From Gordonia lacunae (GTDB taxonomy: Bacteria > Actinomycetota > Actinomycetes > Mycobacteriales > Mycobacteriaceae), in the NCBI RefSeq assembly GCF_002149015.1, contig NZ_NGFO01000001.1, forward strand, positions 1-64,000: a stretch of 64,000 nt of DNA, read 5' to 3'. The notes under the pieces were generated by a model. It saw nothing but the letters and a program-made list of their open reading frames with translations. It did no database searches and had not been told where the DNA came from. The translations under genes and the position numbers were made by a program. Every line of letters starts with the position of its first letter. Within the stretch, counting starts at the first letter, position 1. Shown here piece by piece: positions 18,086 to 26,908 of the stretch.

Positions 18086-18847
18086 TCAGCGCGGTGCCAT
18101 CCGGATGGCACCGTCCATGCGGATGGTCTCGCCGTTGAGGTAGTTGTGCGTGACGATGAACTCGGCGAGCTGTGCATACTCGTCGGGCTCGCCGAGACGC
18201 TGCGGGAACGGGATGGCCTCGGCGAGGGTCTGCTGGAACTCGGGGGTCACGCCCGCCAGCATGGGGGTGCTGATGGTCCCGGGGGCGATGGTGCAGACGC
18301 GCACACCGATGCGTGCGAGGTCGCGCGCGGCGGAGATGGTCATCGCATGCACGCCGCCCTTCGACGCCGCGTAGGCGATCTGCCCGATCTGGCCCTCGAA
18401 CGCGGCCACCGATGCGGTGTTGATGATGACGCCGCGCTGGCCGTCGCCGTCGATCGTCGATTCCTCCTGCATGCGGTTGGCTGCCAGCCGCATGACGTTG
18501 AAGGTGCCGATCAGGTTGATGTCGATGACCTTGCGGAACAGGTCGAGTTCGTGCGGGCCGTTCTTGCCGAGGATCCGTGCGGCCCAGCCGACGCCCGCGC
18601 AGTTGACCGCGACGCGCAGCGGTGCACCCGATTCGGCGATGGTGTCGATGGCGGCCTGGACCTGTGCCTCGTCGGTGACATCGGCGGCGACCAGCGTGAC
18701 TCCCTCGGTGGGCGCGGCCTTGTCGATAGAGGCCTGCAGGTCGAGACCGAAGACCTGGGCGCCGGCTGCGGCGAAACGCCGTGCGGTGGCTGCGCCGAGG
18801 CCCGAAGCCCCGCCGGTGACCAGTACGGAAGCGCCTGAAACGTCCAT
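18086..18847 (-). CDS. SDR oxidoreductase, 3-hydroxyacyl-CoA dehydrogenase (HSD10-like)
   Basis: A 253-residue short-chain dehydrogenase. TGGASGLG (residues about 11-18) is the NAD-binding glycine motif, NCAG follows strand 4, and the catalytic Ser-Tyr-Lys set is in NTASVAAFEG and YAASKGG. The overall sequence, with GTFNVMRLAANRM and IAPGTISTPMLAG, resembles type II 3-hydroxyacyl-CoA dehydrogenases (human HSD17B10, mycobacterial Rv1144), which oxidise short 3-hydroxyacyl-CoAs or 2-methyl-3-hydroxybutyryl-CoA. Acidic Asp in GLDLQ favours NAD over NADP. The ATG at 18847 is preceded by GAAAGGA. It stands alone between a repeat array and the GDT1-type transporter gene. Confidence 0.85.
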   Translation of the reverse strand: MDVSGASVLVTGGASGLGAATARRFAAAGAQVFGLDLQASIDKAAPTEGVTLVAADVTDEAQVQAAIDTIAESGAPLRVAVNCAGVGWAARILGKNGPHELDLFRKVIDINLIGTFNVMRLAANRMQEESTIDGDGQRGVIINTASVAAFEGQIGQIAYAASKGGVHAMTISAARDLARIGVRVCTIAPGTISTPMLAGVTPEFQQTLAEAIPFPQRLGEPDEYAQLAEFIVTHNYLNGETIRMDGAIRMAPR

Positions 18848-18984
18848 GTGTGAAGTAATCCTTTCGCGGTACCCGACCCGTTCTCCTGCCGGCCGCGCCG
18901 CCGTCGTCGGCGACGCCGCTCCGGCTCATGCTGCCGTTTCACGATAGCCAGGTGCCGCGAACGGCCCTCGATCAGCCCTCGGTT

Positions 18985-19689
18985 TTACCGAACGAGCGCT
19001 CGGGCGCTGTCGTGGGTCCGAAGGCGGGTCTCACGGCGGATCAACACGACGCCGACGCCGGTGATGACCACAACCGCGCTGAGGGTGCCGGCGATCACGG
19101 GCACCGACGCACCGATCAGACCGTCGGTGATGAGCCAGGCCGCGAAGGCGAAGAACAGGACGGCCGCCCCGATGGCGATGACGCGCTCGGGAAGGTGACG
19201 GCCCAGCAGCACGCCCACCCCGATGGCGAGCGCGTCGGCGGCGACCATGCCGAGTGTGGAACCGATCCAGACCCCGAGCCAATCGTTGTCGGTGGCGAGG
19301 GTGATGGTCGCGAGCATGGTCTTGTCACCGAGTTCGGCGAGGAAGAACGCCGACATGACCGCGAAGAACACCGAGGCGCCCACGCGGGTGGCCCGACTGG
19401 ACTCCTCGTCGTCGAGCCGGTCGCCGCGGAGGGTCCACAGGCCGAAGATCAGCATCGCGAGTCCGGCGAGGACGGACAGCAGCGCGGTGGGTATGGACAA
19501 CCCGAGGAAGTGGCCGAAGAACACCGACACGGCGTGCACCGCGGTGGTGGCCACGGTGATCGCGAGGAGGATGACCCACCAGCGGTAACGCAGGGCATAG
19601 GTCATCGCCATCAGCTGTGACTTGTCACCGAGTTCGGCGACGAAGATCACGCCGAAGCTCAGGAGCAGGGCGGCAATCACGGACGCCAC
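18985..19689 (-). CDS. GDT1/TMEM165 (UPF0016) family cation transporter
   Basis: About 234 residues with six predicted TM helices in two homologous halves. Each half carries the family signature E-x-G-D-K-(S/T): VAELGDKSQLMAM in helix 1 and LAELGDKTMLATI in helix 4. Family members export Mn2+ (MneA of Vibrio) or exchange Mn2+/Ca2+ for protons. A charged loop (GDRLDDEESSRATR) separates the halves. The GTG at 19689 begins VASVIAALLLSF; a TTG at 19704 would add five residues. The upstream 140 bases were examined for a manganese riboswitch of the yybP-ykoY type and none was recognised. Confidence 0.85.
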   Translation of the reverse strand: MASVIAALLLSFGVIFVAELGDKSQLMAMTYALRYRWWVILLAITVATTAVHAVSVFFGHFLGLSIPTALLSVLAGLAMLIFGLWTLRGDRLDDEESSRATRVGASVFFAVMSAFFLAELGDKTMLATITLATDNDWLGVWIGSTLGMVAADALAIGVGVLLGRHLPERVIAIGAAVLFFAFAAWLITDGLIGASVPVIAGTLSAVVVITGVGVVLIRRETRLRTHDSARALVR

Positions 19690-19830
19690 GTTAGTCAGGG
19701 CCAACTGGCCGGTGCAACTCGTCGAACACCCGTATTTCCGCAGGTAGGGGCATCAAAACCAAATGTTCGGGTGGCCGTCATCGGGGGCTCCGGCGACCCG
19801 TGGAGCACCGCTTCGGGGAGCCGCCCGGCT

Positions 19831-20352
19831 CTACGCTGCGAGAAGCATCGCGAGTACTGCGGTGTCGGGGTCGGCGTTGGGGTCGATGCCCACCTGGTTG
19901 CGAAGGTTGACCACGGTCCCGTCGGCCTCCGCCTCGGCCCAGCCGGCCCGGTGCTCGAGACCGAGCTCGGGGAGACCCGGAAGCAGCACACACCCGGAGG
20001 CGACCTGGGAGCACTCCGGCAGCGACGGACGCGTCTGCGAGGGCGGGTGCAGCATGACCAGGGCCGGCGGATTGTTCAGGAACCGGCCCGCCTCGACGAA
20101 GCTGTCGTCGACGACGTTGCCGATCGCGACCATCATGCCGACGGTGTCCGCCTCACCCTGTTCCGGGCGCTGCTCGACCACACCGAAGATCGTCGTCGTG
20201 GGTAGGAAACCCGGGCGGCAGGCGATGCGGACCGATGCCACGAGTGTCTGCGTCCACTCCAGCGTCGACTCCGGCCAGCGGCCCGAGATGAGAATCCCGT
20301 TCAGCGTGCCGTCGTGCTGGAACGGGGTGAGGCCGATCGGAATCGACTGCAT
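19831..20352 (-). CDS. Conserved hypothetical protein, 173 residues
   Basis: An unrecognised soluble protein with no signal peptide or membrane segment. It starts MQSIPIGLTPFQHDGTLNGI after a GGAGGA ribosome-binding site, continues LEWTQTLVASVRIACRPGFL and ends with an acidic NQVGIDPNADPDTAVLAML segment. Alternating beta-type segments (TIFGVVEQRPEQ, GMMVAIGNVVDDS) and a late GCVLLPGL suggest a small alpha/beta or LpqN/Mog1-like fold, but this is a guess. It is divergent from the ECF transporter operon, 214 bases away, and codirectional with the GDT1-type gene. Confidence 0.6.
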   Translation of the reverse strand: MQSIPIGLTPFQHDGTLNGILISGRWPESTLEWTQTLVASVRIACRPGFLPTTTIFGVVEQRPEQGEADTVGMMVAIGNVVDDSFVEAGRFLNNPPALVMLHPPSQTRPSLPECSQVASGCVLLPGLPELGLEHRAGWAEAEADGTVVNLRNQVGIDPNADPDTAVLAMLLAA

Positions 20353-20566
20353 CTTGTCCTCCTCCGACCCGGGCGAGACCTCGCCGATGATCCACGGACT
20401 GGGGACCGACGGCCGAGCCGGGTGAGAAGACCATCCACCCGCAGCGAGACGTCGACAACTCGAATCACCGTGTTGTGATGGATCTTTAACATGCGAACGA
20501 CTGACGGCCGCGGTTCGCAGACGCTGTCCCGCCGGTGGGGACGACGACACCAGGCACACTGGACCG

Positions 20567-22711
20567 GTGAAGAACTCGCCCCCGCTGCGACCCATGGAGT
20601 TCGCGTCCGTCGCGATCTTCGGCGGACTGACCGTCGCGGCGGTGGTCATCGCGTCGGTCATCCCGCTGGCCCAGGCGGCCGGACTGCTCGCCCCGGTACC
20701 GCTCGCACTCATCGCGGCGCGCACCAGGCCGCGGGCCCTGCTCACCGCCACCGTGGCCACCACCGCCGTGGCGTTCGCGATGGCAGGGACCGGCGCGATG
20801 GCAACCGTCCTGGGTTCCGCGCTGGTCGGCGGGCTCGTCGGGGACATCAAGCGTCGTGGCCGGGGGATCGGTGTGCTCGGTGTGGCCACCCTGGTGGCGT
20901 CGCCGCTGCTCGGCGGGATCTCCGTGCTGATCCTGCTGGTGCTGGTACCCCTGCGTGAGCTCACGATCGAGGCGATGACCAACTCCATCCACGGTGTCGC
21001 GAAGTGGTTGCATGGCTGGGGCCCGACGGGGGGATTCGCCGACTGGCTCGACGCCGTGAGCCGGAGCATCGCCGACCACTGGTGGGTGTGGGTCTGGGTG
21101 TCGGGAACCGTGGGCACCGCGATCTCACTTCTCGTCGCGTGGTGGATCCTCGGTTCCGTCATAGCCCGGCTGCGCGACGTGCCGAGCGAGGACACGCTGG
21201 ACGCCGCCACGTCGGGGTTCGCGCCGGCCACTGCCGACGGCGGACCCCGTGATGCGGGTATCGCGCCGCTTCCCCTGGTCTTCGACCACGTCGGGTTCGC
21301 GTATGCGCCCGAGGCCCGTCCGGTGTTGCACGGGATCGACCTGCGGATCGATCCCGGGGAGTTCGTCGCGGTCGTCGGCGCCAACGGTTCCGGGAAGTCG
21401 ACCCTGGCGAAGATCCTCGCCGGCCGCCATCCGTCGACGGGCACCGTCCATCGGCCGGGTCTGCCGGGGCTGGGCGCGCACGGCGGGACCGCGCTCGTGC
21501 TGCAGCGGCCGGAGATCCAGATGCTGGGCTCGCGCGTCGCCGACGACGTCGTCTGGGGCCTGCCGCCCGGCGTCGACGTCGATGTCGAGGCGCTGCTCGC
21601 CGAGGTCGGACTCGCCGGCCTCGGCGACCGGGAGACCACGGACCTGTCCGGCGGCCAGCAACAGCGGCTGGCGATCGCCGGGGCGCTCGCGCGTGACCCG
21701 CAGCTCCTCATCGCCGACGAGGTGACCTCGATGGTCGACCCGGAGGGCCGGGGACAACTGCTGGCTCTGCTCGCGGCCCTCCCGGTGCGCCGGGGGATCG
21801 CCGTCGTCCTGGTCACCCACCGGGGCAGCGAGGCGGCTGCCGCCGATCGCGTGATCCACCTGGCCGCGGGCCGCCTGGTGCCGCACGCGCCGGATTGGAT
21901 GCCGAGTCCCGATGCCGACCTGGCCGCGCCGGCGCAGCCGCGTCCGTCGCCGCCGCCTGCGCCGACCTCGCGGATCGGCGGGCCGCTTCTCGTTCTCGAC
22001 CAGGTGGGGTACGCCCACCTTCCCGGCTCCCCGTGGGAGGTCGTCGCGCTGCACGACATCTCGCTGACGGTCTACCGCGGCGAGGGACTGCTCATCGTCG
22101 GCGGCAACGGGTCGGGCAAGACGACCCTCGCGTGGATCATGGCCGGGCTGCTCACGCCCGGGGCCGGAACGTGCCGTCTGCTGGAGATCCACGAGAAGAT
22201 CAATCCCGGAGCCGGTTTCGACGCCGGCACGCCGATGACCGAACGCGTCGGCGCGATCGGGCTGGGATTCCAGCACGCGCGGTTGCAGTTGCAGAAGGTC
22301 ACCGTCGCCGACGAGATCATGGCTGCCGGTGGCGAGAAGGTGGGCACCGCCGAGGTCGCCCGCGTCCTCGAACTCGTCGGACTGCCGCGGCAGATGGCGG
22401 TCACCAAGGTCGACGCGCTGTCGGGTGGGCAGATGCGACGCGTCGTGCTGGCCGGCCTCATCGCGCGCGATCCCGACCTGCTCGTCCTCGACGAGCCGCT
22501 GGCCGGTCTCGATCCGCCGGCACGGGAGGAGATCGTCGCGCTACTGGCCCGGCTCCGCGCGGACGGGATGACGATCGTGATCATCTCCCACGACTTCGAG
22601 TCACTGCAGTCGGTCTGTACACGACGGGTCCAGCTGGTCGACGGCCGTCTGCTGCCAGATGCGCAACTGCTGACCGACCAGGCGCCCGGCCGGGACGGAG
22701 GAACCCGATGA
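20567..22711 (+). CDS. ECF transporter S component fused to two ATPase domains
   Basis: A 714-residue fusion. Residues about 10-205 carry six or so TM helices of an ECF-type substrate-binding S component (FASVAIFGGLTVAAVVIAS to GTAISLLVAWWILG). Two ABC ATPase domains follow. The first has Walker A GANGSGKST, signature LSGGQQQR and Walker B LLIADEV; the second has GGNGSGKTT, LSGGQMRR and LLVLDEP. All catalytic motifs are intact. M. tuberculosis Rv2326c has the same architecture. The substrate is unknown; ECF systems import vitamins or metals. The start is GTG 20567. The T-subunit gene overlaps the stop by four bases (ATGA), so the two are co-translated. Confidence 0.88.
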   Translation: MKNSPPLRPMEFASVAIFGGLTVAAVVIASVIPLAQAAGLLAPVPLALIAARTRPRALLTATVATTAVAFAMAGTGAMATVLGSALVGGLVGDIKRRGRGIGVLGVATLVASPLLGGISVLILLVLVPLRELTIEAMTNSIHGVAKWLHGWGPTGGFADWLDAVSRSIADHWWVWVWVSGTVGTAISLLVAWWILGSVIARLRDVPSEDTLDAATSGFAPATADGGPRDAGIAPLPLVFDHVGFAYAPEARPVLHGIDLRIDPGEFVAVVGANGSGKSTLAKILAGRHPSTGTVHRPGLPGLGAHGGTALVLQRPEIQMLGSRVADDVVWGLPPGVDVDVEALLAEVGLAGLGDRETTDLSGGQQQRLAIAGALARDPQLLIADEVTSMVDPEGRGQLLALLAALPVRRGIAVVLVTHRGSEAAAADRVIHLAAGRLVPHAPDWMPSPDADLAAPAQPRPSPPPAPTSRIGGPLLVLDQVGYAHLPGSPWEVVALHDISLTVYRGEGLLIVGGNGSGKTTLAWIMAGLLTPGAGTCRLLEIHEKINPGAGFDAGTPMTERVGAIGLGFQHARLQLQKVTVADEIMAAGGEKVGTAEVARVLELVGLPRQMAVTKVDALSGGQMRRVVLAGLIARDPDLLVLDEPLAGLDPPAREEIVALLARLRADGMTIVIISHDFESLQSVCTRRVQLVDGRLLPDAQLLTDQAPGRDGGTR

Positions 22712-23460
22712 CCATGCGTACCGTCCCGCTGCGGCAGGTGCCGGGCGATTCGTTCGTGCACCGGTTGTGGGCGGGGACCAAGCTCGTGATCGTCCTGATC
22801 CTCGGCATCATGACCTGGGTGCTGCCGTCGTGGCCGGCGCTCGGGATGGTCGCCGCGGTGGTCGTGATCACCGCGCTCGTCGCGGGGATCCCGTTGGGCG
22901 CCATACCCCGTCCGCCGTGGTGGTTCTGGGGACTGATCGGCATCGGCGTCGCGCTCAACGCGTCGTTCGCCGGCATCCCCGGTGCGCTGGTGTTCCTGCG
23001 CGCGATCACTCTGGCCCTCGTCCTCGTCGCCAGTTCGATCCTCGTCATCTGGACCACGCCCATGGCAGATGTGGCGCCCGCGCTGGCACGACTGATGCGT
23101 CCGCTGCGGTGGTTCCGGCTGCCCGTCGACGAGTGGGCGGTCGCGATCGCGTTGTGCCTCAGGGGTCTTCCGTTGCTGATCGAAGAGTTGCGCATGTTGC
23201 GTGCGGCGCATCGACTGCGGCCCACGGCGAAGGGTCGCAGTGATCACCCGTCGGCGGAGATGGGGATCATGGATCTGATCACCGCGGCGATGTCGTCGGC
23301 GCTTCGACGCAGCGCCGAGATGTCCGAGGCGATCACCGCCCGCGGCGGAACCGGCCGCCTGACCGCCCATCAGGCCGGCCCGGGGCGCGCAGATGTGGTG
23401 GCGCTCTTCGTCATCGGCCTGGCCTGCGCGGTCGCCATCACGGTCACGCTCGTCCTGTGA
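22708..23460 (+). CDS. ECF transporter T component (EcfT/CbiQ family)
   Basis: A 250-residue membrane protein with about five TM helices (LVIVLILGIMTWVLPSWPAL, VVVITALVAGIPLGAI, WWFWGLIGIGVALN, ITLALVLVASSILVIW and a last one at VVALFVIGLACAVAITVTLV). The cytosolic coupling region contains ALCLRGLPLLIEELRMLRAA and SEAITARGG, matching the two Ala-Arg-Gly-type coupling motifs (ARG, here LRG and ARG) that contact the two ATPase domains. The ATG at 22708 overlaps the upstream stop, so the complete transporter is encoded by these two genes. The homologous pair in M. tuberculosis is Rv2326c-Rv2325c. Confidence 0.88.
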   Translation: MTMRTVPLRQVPGDSFVHRLWAGTKLVIVLILGIMTWVLPSWPALGMVAAVVVITALVAGIPLGAIPRPPWWFWGLIGIGVALNASFAGIPGALVFLRAITLALVLVASSILVIWTTPMADVAPALARLMRPLRWFRLPVDEWAVAIALCLRGLPLLIEELRMLRAAHRLRPTAKGRSDHPSAEMGIMDLITAAMSSALRRSAEMSEAITARGGTGRLTAHQAGPGRADVVALFVIGLACAVAITVTLVL

Positions 23461-23501
23461 TCGGGAGTGGGCGTCAGCGTCCCTCGTTCGCGCGCCCCGC
23501 T

Positions 23502-23594
23502 CCCTGAGGAGTGAGGAGCGATAGCGACGAGCCACGAAGGCTGGCGAGGCACGTCACTGGGCCCTTCGTGGCTCGCTTCGCTCGCACCTCAGGG
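23502..23594. repeat. Dispersed inverted-repeat element (93 bp)
   Basis: A full copy bounded by CCCTGAGG (23502-23509) and CCTCAGGG (23587-23594). Inside, GAGCCACGAAGG pairs with CCTTCGTGGCTC around a short central loop, while the outer arms differ in part (GAGCGATAGCGAC against GCTTCGCTCGC). It lies after the ECF T gene and before sodA (convergent), so it may also fold as a terminator-like hairpin in RNA. Confidence 0.85.
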
Positions 23595-23773
23595 AGCAAG
23601 GGTTCAGCTTCGGGCGCTCCTCAGGTCAGGGAGCAAGGGTTCAGCTTCGGGCGCTCCTCAGGTCAGGGAGCAGGGGTTCAGCTTCGGGCGCTCCTCAGCT
23701 CAGTGAGCAGGGGTTCAGCTTCGGGCGCTCCTCAGCTCAGGGAGCAAGGGTTCGGCTCCGAGCGCTCCTCAGG
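23589..23773 (+). repeat. Five tandem 37-bp direct repeats
   Basis: Units start at 23589, 23626, 23663, 23700 and 23737, an exact 37-bp period. The consensus begins TCAGGGAGCAAGGGTTCAGC and continues TTCGGGCGCTCCTCAGG; copies differ at only a few positions. The array starts in the right end of the neighbouring inverted-repeat element, and its unit reuses that element's CTCCTCAGG end. There are no unique spacers, so it is not a CRISPR array. Confidence 0.9.
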
Positions 23774-23810
23774 GGGCAATGGGAGTCGCTTCGCGTCGCG
23801 CAAACAAACA

Positions 23811-23838
23811 GCGCCGGTCACCCGAAGGTGACCGGCGC
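23811..23838 (-). terminator. Intrinsic terminator of sodA
   Basis: GCGCCGGTCACC (23811-23822) and GGTGACCGGCGC (23827-23838) form a perfect 12-bp stem with a CGAA loop. On the minus strand it is followed by TGTTTGTTTG, a T-rich tail. It lies 24 bases after the sodA stop, the best intrinsic terminator in the window. Confidence 0.85.
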
Positions 23839-23861
23839 CGTTGACGTTCGGCGAACCGGGA

Positions 23862-24491
23862 TCAGGCCGGGACGACCAGTCCGCTGCCCTGGCTCTTCGC
23901 GCGAGCGAGGCGCTCGTTGGCGTCGGCCCAGTTCACGACGTTCCACCACGCCTTGACGTAGTCCGGCTTGACGTTCTGGTAGTCGAGGTAGAAGGCGTGC
24001 TCCCACATGTCCAGCATGACGACCGGGATGATGGCGGCGGGGATGTTGCCGCTCTGGTCGGTCAGCTGCAGGATGACGAGCTTGCCGCCGATGGTGTCGT
24101 AACCCAGGATCGCCCAGCCCGACCCCTGCAGGGTGGTGGCCGCGGCCGTGAAGTGGGCCTTGAACTTGTCGAAGCCACCGAACTGTTCGGTGAGGGCGGC
24201 CGCGAGGTCGCCCTCGGGCTCGCCGCCGCCGTTGGGCGACAGGTTCTTCCAGAAGATGGAGTGGTTGGTGTGACCGCCCAGGTGGAACGACAGCGTGGCG
24301 GAGAGGCCGTAGACCTTGCCGGCGATGCTGTCGTCGTCGCGGGCCGCGGCCAGCTTCTCCAGGGTGTCGTTGGCGCCCTTGACGTAGGTGGCGTGGTGCT
24401 TGCTGTGGTGGAGCTCCATGATCCTGCCGGAGATGTGCGGTTCCAGTGCCGCGTAGTCGTAATCGAGATCCGGCAAGGTGTATTCAGCCAC
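23862..24491 (-). CDS. sodA: Superoxide dismutase, Mn/Fe family
   Basis: A 209-residue Mn/Fe superoxide dismutase of normal length. Metal ligands are His28 (MELHHSKHH), His77 ([10 protein letters not shown]), Asp161 and His165 ([11 protein letters not shown]). The residue equivalent to His145 of the M. tuberculosis iron enzyme is Gln146 (LTDQSGN), as in the manganese enzymes of other mycobacteria, so manganese is predicted. No signal peptide is present, as in related proteins that are nevertheless found outside the cell. The ATG at 24491 is followed by a long unbroken family match. The gene ends at a strong terminator. The Mn prediction fits the GDT1-type transporter nearby, but no direct link is shown. 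Confidence 0.95.
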   Translation of the reverse strand: MAEYTLPDLDYDYAALEPHISGRIMELHHSKHHATYVKGANDTLEKLAAARDDDSIAGKVYGLSATLSFHLGGHTNHSIFWKNLSPNGGGEPEGDLAAALTEQFGGFDKFKAHFTAAATTLQGSGWAILGYDTIGGKLVILQLTDQSGNIPAAIIPVVMLDMWEHAFYLDYQNVKPDYVKAWWNVVNWADANERLARAKSQGSGLVVPA

Positions 24492-24711
24492 GATGTTCCT
24501 CTCTGAGGTGCTACTCGTTTTCCCTGTCCACGCATGGCGCCGGCGAGTCGGCCGCGCGTCACACGAACGCTTCCAGCCTTCCCCAGAGCACTAGTGATTG
24601 CAACAATCCCGCGCCAAGAAACATCAAGTGCGGTTGAGCTTTCAGTGACCTGTCGACGCCGCGACGGGCAACGAGAACAGCGACGTCAGCGCCGCGCCGA
24701 GGCCGTGCGGC

Positions 24712-24864
24712 TCAGATCAGGATGAGCAGAATGAAGACCGCGATGAGCCCGAGAATCGTCAGGGCACTTGTGCGGCAACTCCTCGCCACGTCGTAGGTGG
24801 CGCGCGGGGCGGCTCGGCCAACCACCGGGGCGCGTCGGAGATCTCCGCTCGCGTGCGTCGCCAT
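24712..24864 (-). CDS. Small single-pass membrane protein, 50 residues
   Basis: A 50-residue protein beginning MATHASGDLRRAP and ending in a clean hydrophobic helix (ALTILGLIAVFILLILI) at the very C-terminus. GAAAGG lies five bases before the ATG at 24864. The layout, a basic soluble N-terminus and tail anchor, is common among small actinobacterial membrane proteins; no family is recognised. It sits alone in the 550-base gap between sodA and msrA. The remainder of that gap shows no other gene. A longer frame from 24894 adds ten residues but lacks a ribosome-binding site. Confidence 0.55.
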   Translation of the reverse strand: MATHASGDLRRAPVVGRAAPRATYDVARSCRTSALTILGLIAVFILLILI

Positions 24865-25040
24865 CGTCGCCTTTCGTCCCTGGACCGGCTGCACATCCCT
24901 CTCGTCGAACAGACCGAGACGGCGTCGAAGTGATCGGTATCACACTGCCGTGGATGTGACCGCCATCATAAACAGACTCGAACGATCACCTCAACTCGCC
25001 GTCGCCGGGACCCGGGGTCTGCCGCGCGTAGACTCGGCTC

Positions 25041-25751
25041 ATGTCTTGGCTCGACCAGTTCTTCGCCGCCGGCTCACGCAAACAGGATCTCGTCGCCGCC
25101 GACGCTGCTCTGCCCGGCCGCACGTCCGAGATCACGGTTCCGGGCGAGCACCTGGTCCTGGGCACCCCGATGCGCGGCCGGCCGGAGTCCGACGGCACGT
25201 ACGTGCACGGGATCGGGCGGTTCGACGCCGGTCTTACCGCGATCGTGCTGGCCGGGGGCTGTTTCTGGGGGATCGAGGAGATCTTCTGGCAGGTTCCCGG
25301 CGTGTACACCACGGCGGTTGGTTATGCGGGCGGGTACACGCCCAACCCGACGTACGAGGAGACGTGCACCGCGCGGACCGGGCACACCGAGGCGACGCTG
25401 GTGGTCTTCGATCCGGCCGTGATCGACCTGGAGGGTCTGCTGAGGATCTTCTGGGAGTCGCACGATCCGACGCAGGAGATGCGTCAGGGAAACGACATCG
25501 GAACCCAGTACCGGTCGGCGGCGTACGCCCTGACCGACGAGGACCTGGCCACCGTACGGGCAACCGCCGCGACCTTCCAGACCGCACTCGACGCCGCCGG
25601 CGAGGGGACGATCGCCACCGAGATCAAGCCGCTCGCGGAGGCGGGCGACGGACGGTTCTACTACGCCGAGGACCATCACCAGCAGTATCTCGCGAAGAAC
25701 CCCCACGGATACCGCTGTCACGCCGCGACCGGCGTCGTCTACCCGGGCTGA
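25041..25751 (+). CDS. msrA: Peptide methionine sulfoxide reductase MsrA
   Basis: A 236-residue MsrA, which reduces methionine-S-sulfoxide in proteins and free methionine sulfoxide. The active site is GGCFWGIEE with catalytic Cys74; [14 protein letters not shown] follows, and [15 protein letters not shown] is the conserved core. A C-terminal Cys226 in YRCHAATG is the likely resolving cysteine recycled by thioredoxin. The N-terminus (about 65 residues before GCFWG) is longer than in the minimal enzyme but usual for actinobacteria. The ATG at 25041 is used. It is divergent from the small membrane protein and sodA, giving an oxidative-stress neighbourhood. Confidence 0.95.
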   Translation: MSWLDQFFAAGSRKQDLVAADAALPGRTSEITVPGEHLVLGTPMRGRPESDGTYVHGIGRFDAGLTAIVLAGGCFWGIEEIFWQVPGVYTTAVGYAGGYTPNPTYEETCTARTGHTEATLVVFDPAVIDLEGLLRIFWESHDPTQEMRQGNDIGTQYRSAAYALTDEDLATVRATAATFQTALDAAGEGTIATEIKPLAEAGDGRFYYAEDHHQQYLAKNPHGYRCHAATGVVYPG

Positions 25752-25805
25752 CGCCGCGGTGCCGGGCCGAGACGACGACCGACCTCTTTCTCGACGAGAC
25801 ATGCA

Positions 25806-26879
25806 GTGACCGAACAGATCTCGCTGCGGCAGTGGAATCGCACGCTGCTGCAGCGCCAGCACCTGCTCGCTCGCGTCGCCGAAGATGCGATCGAGGTACT
25901 CGACCGATGCGTCGGGCTGCAGTCCCAGGACCCGCGTGCCGCGTTCTTCGGATTGTGGTCGCGCATCGAGGATTTCGATCCGCTCGAGCTGGACGAGTTG
26001 CTCACCGACCGTGAGGTCGTGCGGATGGCGTTGCTACGGTCGACGATCTTCCTGATCGACGCCGAGGACGCCCGCTGGATTCGTCCGCTCGCCGATCCGA
26101 CGCTGCGCCGCGAGTCGACCGACATCCACGCGCCGAAGCTGGCCGACGCCGACCCGGCACAGGTCCTCGCGTCTGCCGCGGAGATCCTCGCGGGCCGCGA
26201 GCTGGCCGGCGCCGAACTCGGCAGAGAACTGGCCGCCCGCCACCCGGCCGAGAACCCGTCGACGCTCACCACCATCGCCCGGTGCGGTCTGCCGCTGGTC
26301 CAGGTGCCGCCACGCGGCCTGTGGCGCGGCCGGGGCGGACCGACCTATCGCCTGTTCGACGAGTGGGTCGGTCCCGGCGAGCCGGCGGTCGTCGACGACG
26401 ATGCCCGTGCCGATCTGATCAGGCTGTACCTGCGCGGGTTCGGTCCGGCGACCGTCAAGGCCATCCAGACGTGGTCCGGGCTCACCCGGTTGCGGCCTCT
26501 CGTCGAGAAGCTCGAGGCCGAGTGGGAACTCGTCCGACTCGCCGGGCCGAACGGCGAGGTGCTCTACGACCTCGACGGCCTCGCGCTGGCCGACGCGGAT
26601 GCACCGGCGCCGGTCCGGCTCATCGCACCGTTCGATCATGTGATCGGCGCTCAGGCCGACCGGATCCGGGTCGCCGAGCCGGAGTTGTATCGGCGCACGG
26701 TGACCGCCAACGGTCGGTCGCCCGGATTCGTGTTCATCGACGGATTCCTGGCCGGCACATGGTCTCTCGATGCCGATGAGGTCCCCGTGGTGGATTTCCT
26801 GCGAGAGGTGTCCGCCGTCGAGCGCCGCGAGGTCGACGCCGAGGTCGACCGGCTCCGCGAGTTCACGACCGGTATCTGA
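25806..26879 (+). CDS. Winged-helix DNA-binding domain protein (HTH_42 / DUF1006)
   Basis: A 357-residue protein of the HTH_42 family. Typical features are the N-terminal LLQRQHLLARV, the CVGLQSQDPRAAFFGLWSRI segment, LLRSTIFLIDAEDARWI, and the C-terminal APFDHVIGAQADRIRV with NGRSPGFVFIDGFLAGTW. Relatives include the YcaQ/AlkZ group of DNA glycosylases that unhook interstrand crosslinks; this shorter actinobacterial branch is normally annotated only as winged-helix DNA-binding, and glycosylase activity is not claimed. The GTG at 25806 is the start. It lies 54 bases after msrA on the same strand. Confidence 0.8.
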   Translation: MTEQISLRQWNRTLLQRQHLLARVAEDAIEVLDRCVGLQSQDPRAAFFGLWSRIEDFDPLELDELLTDREVVRMALLRSTIFLIDAEDARWIRPLADPTLRRESTDIHAPKLADADPAQVLASAAEILAGRELAGAELGRELAARHPAENPSTLTTIARCGLPLVQVPPRGLWRGRGGPTYRLFDEWVGPGEPAVVDDDARADLIRLYLRGFGPATVKAIQTWSGLTRLRPLVEKLEAEWELVRLAGPNGEVLYDLDGLALADADAPAPVRLIAPFDHVIGAQADRIRVAEPELYRRTVTANGRSPGFVFIDGFLAGTWSLDADEVPVVDFLREVSAVERREVDAEVDRLREFTTGI

Positions 26880-26908
26880 GTTTCGACCGCAGAGCGCCGG
26901 TCCTCGAC

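Noticed and set aside
19705..19830. Manganese (yybP-ykoY) riboswitch upstream of the GDT1-type gene
   Set aside because: The conserved loop sequences could not be found on the minus strand.
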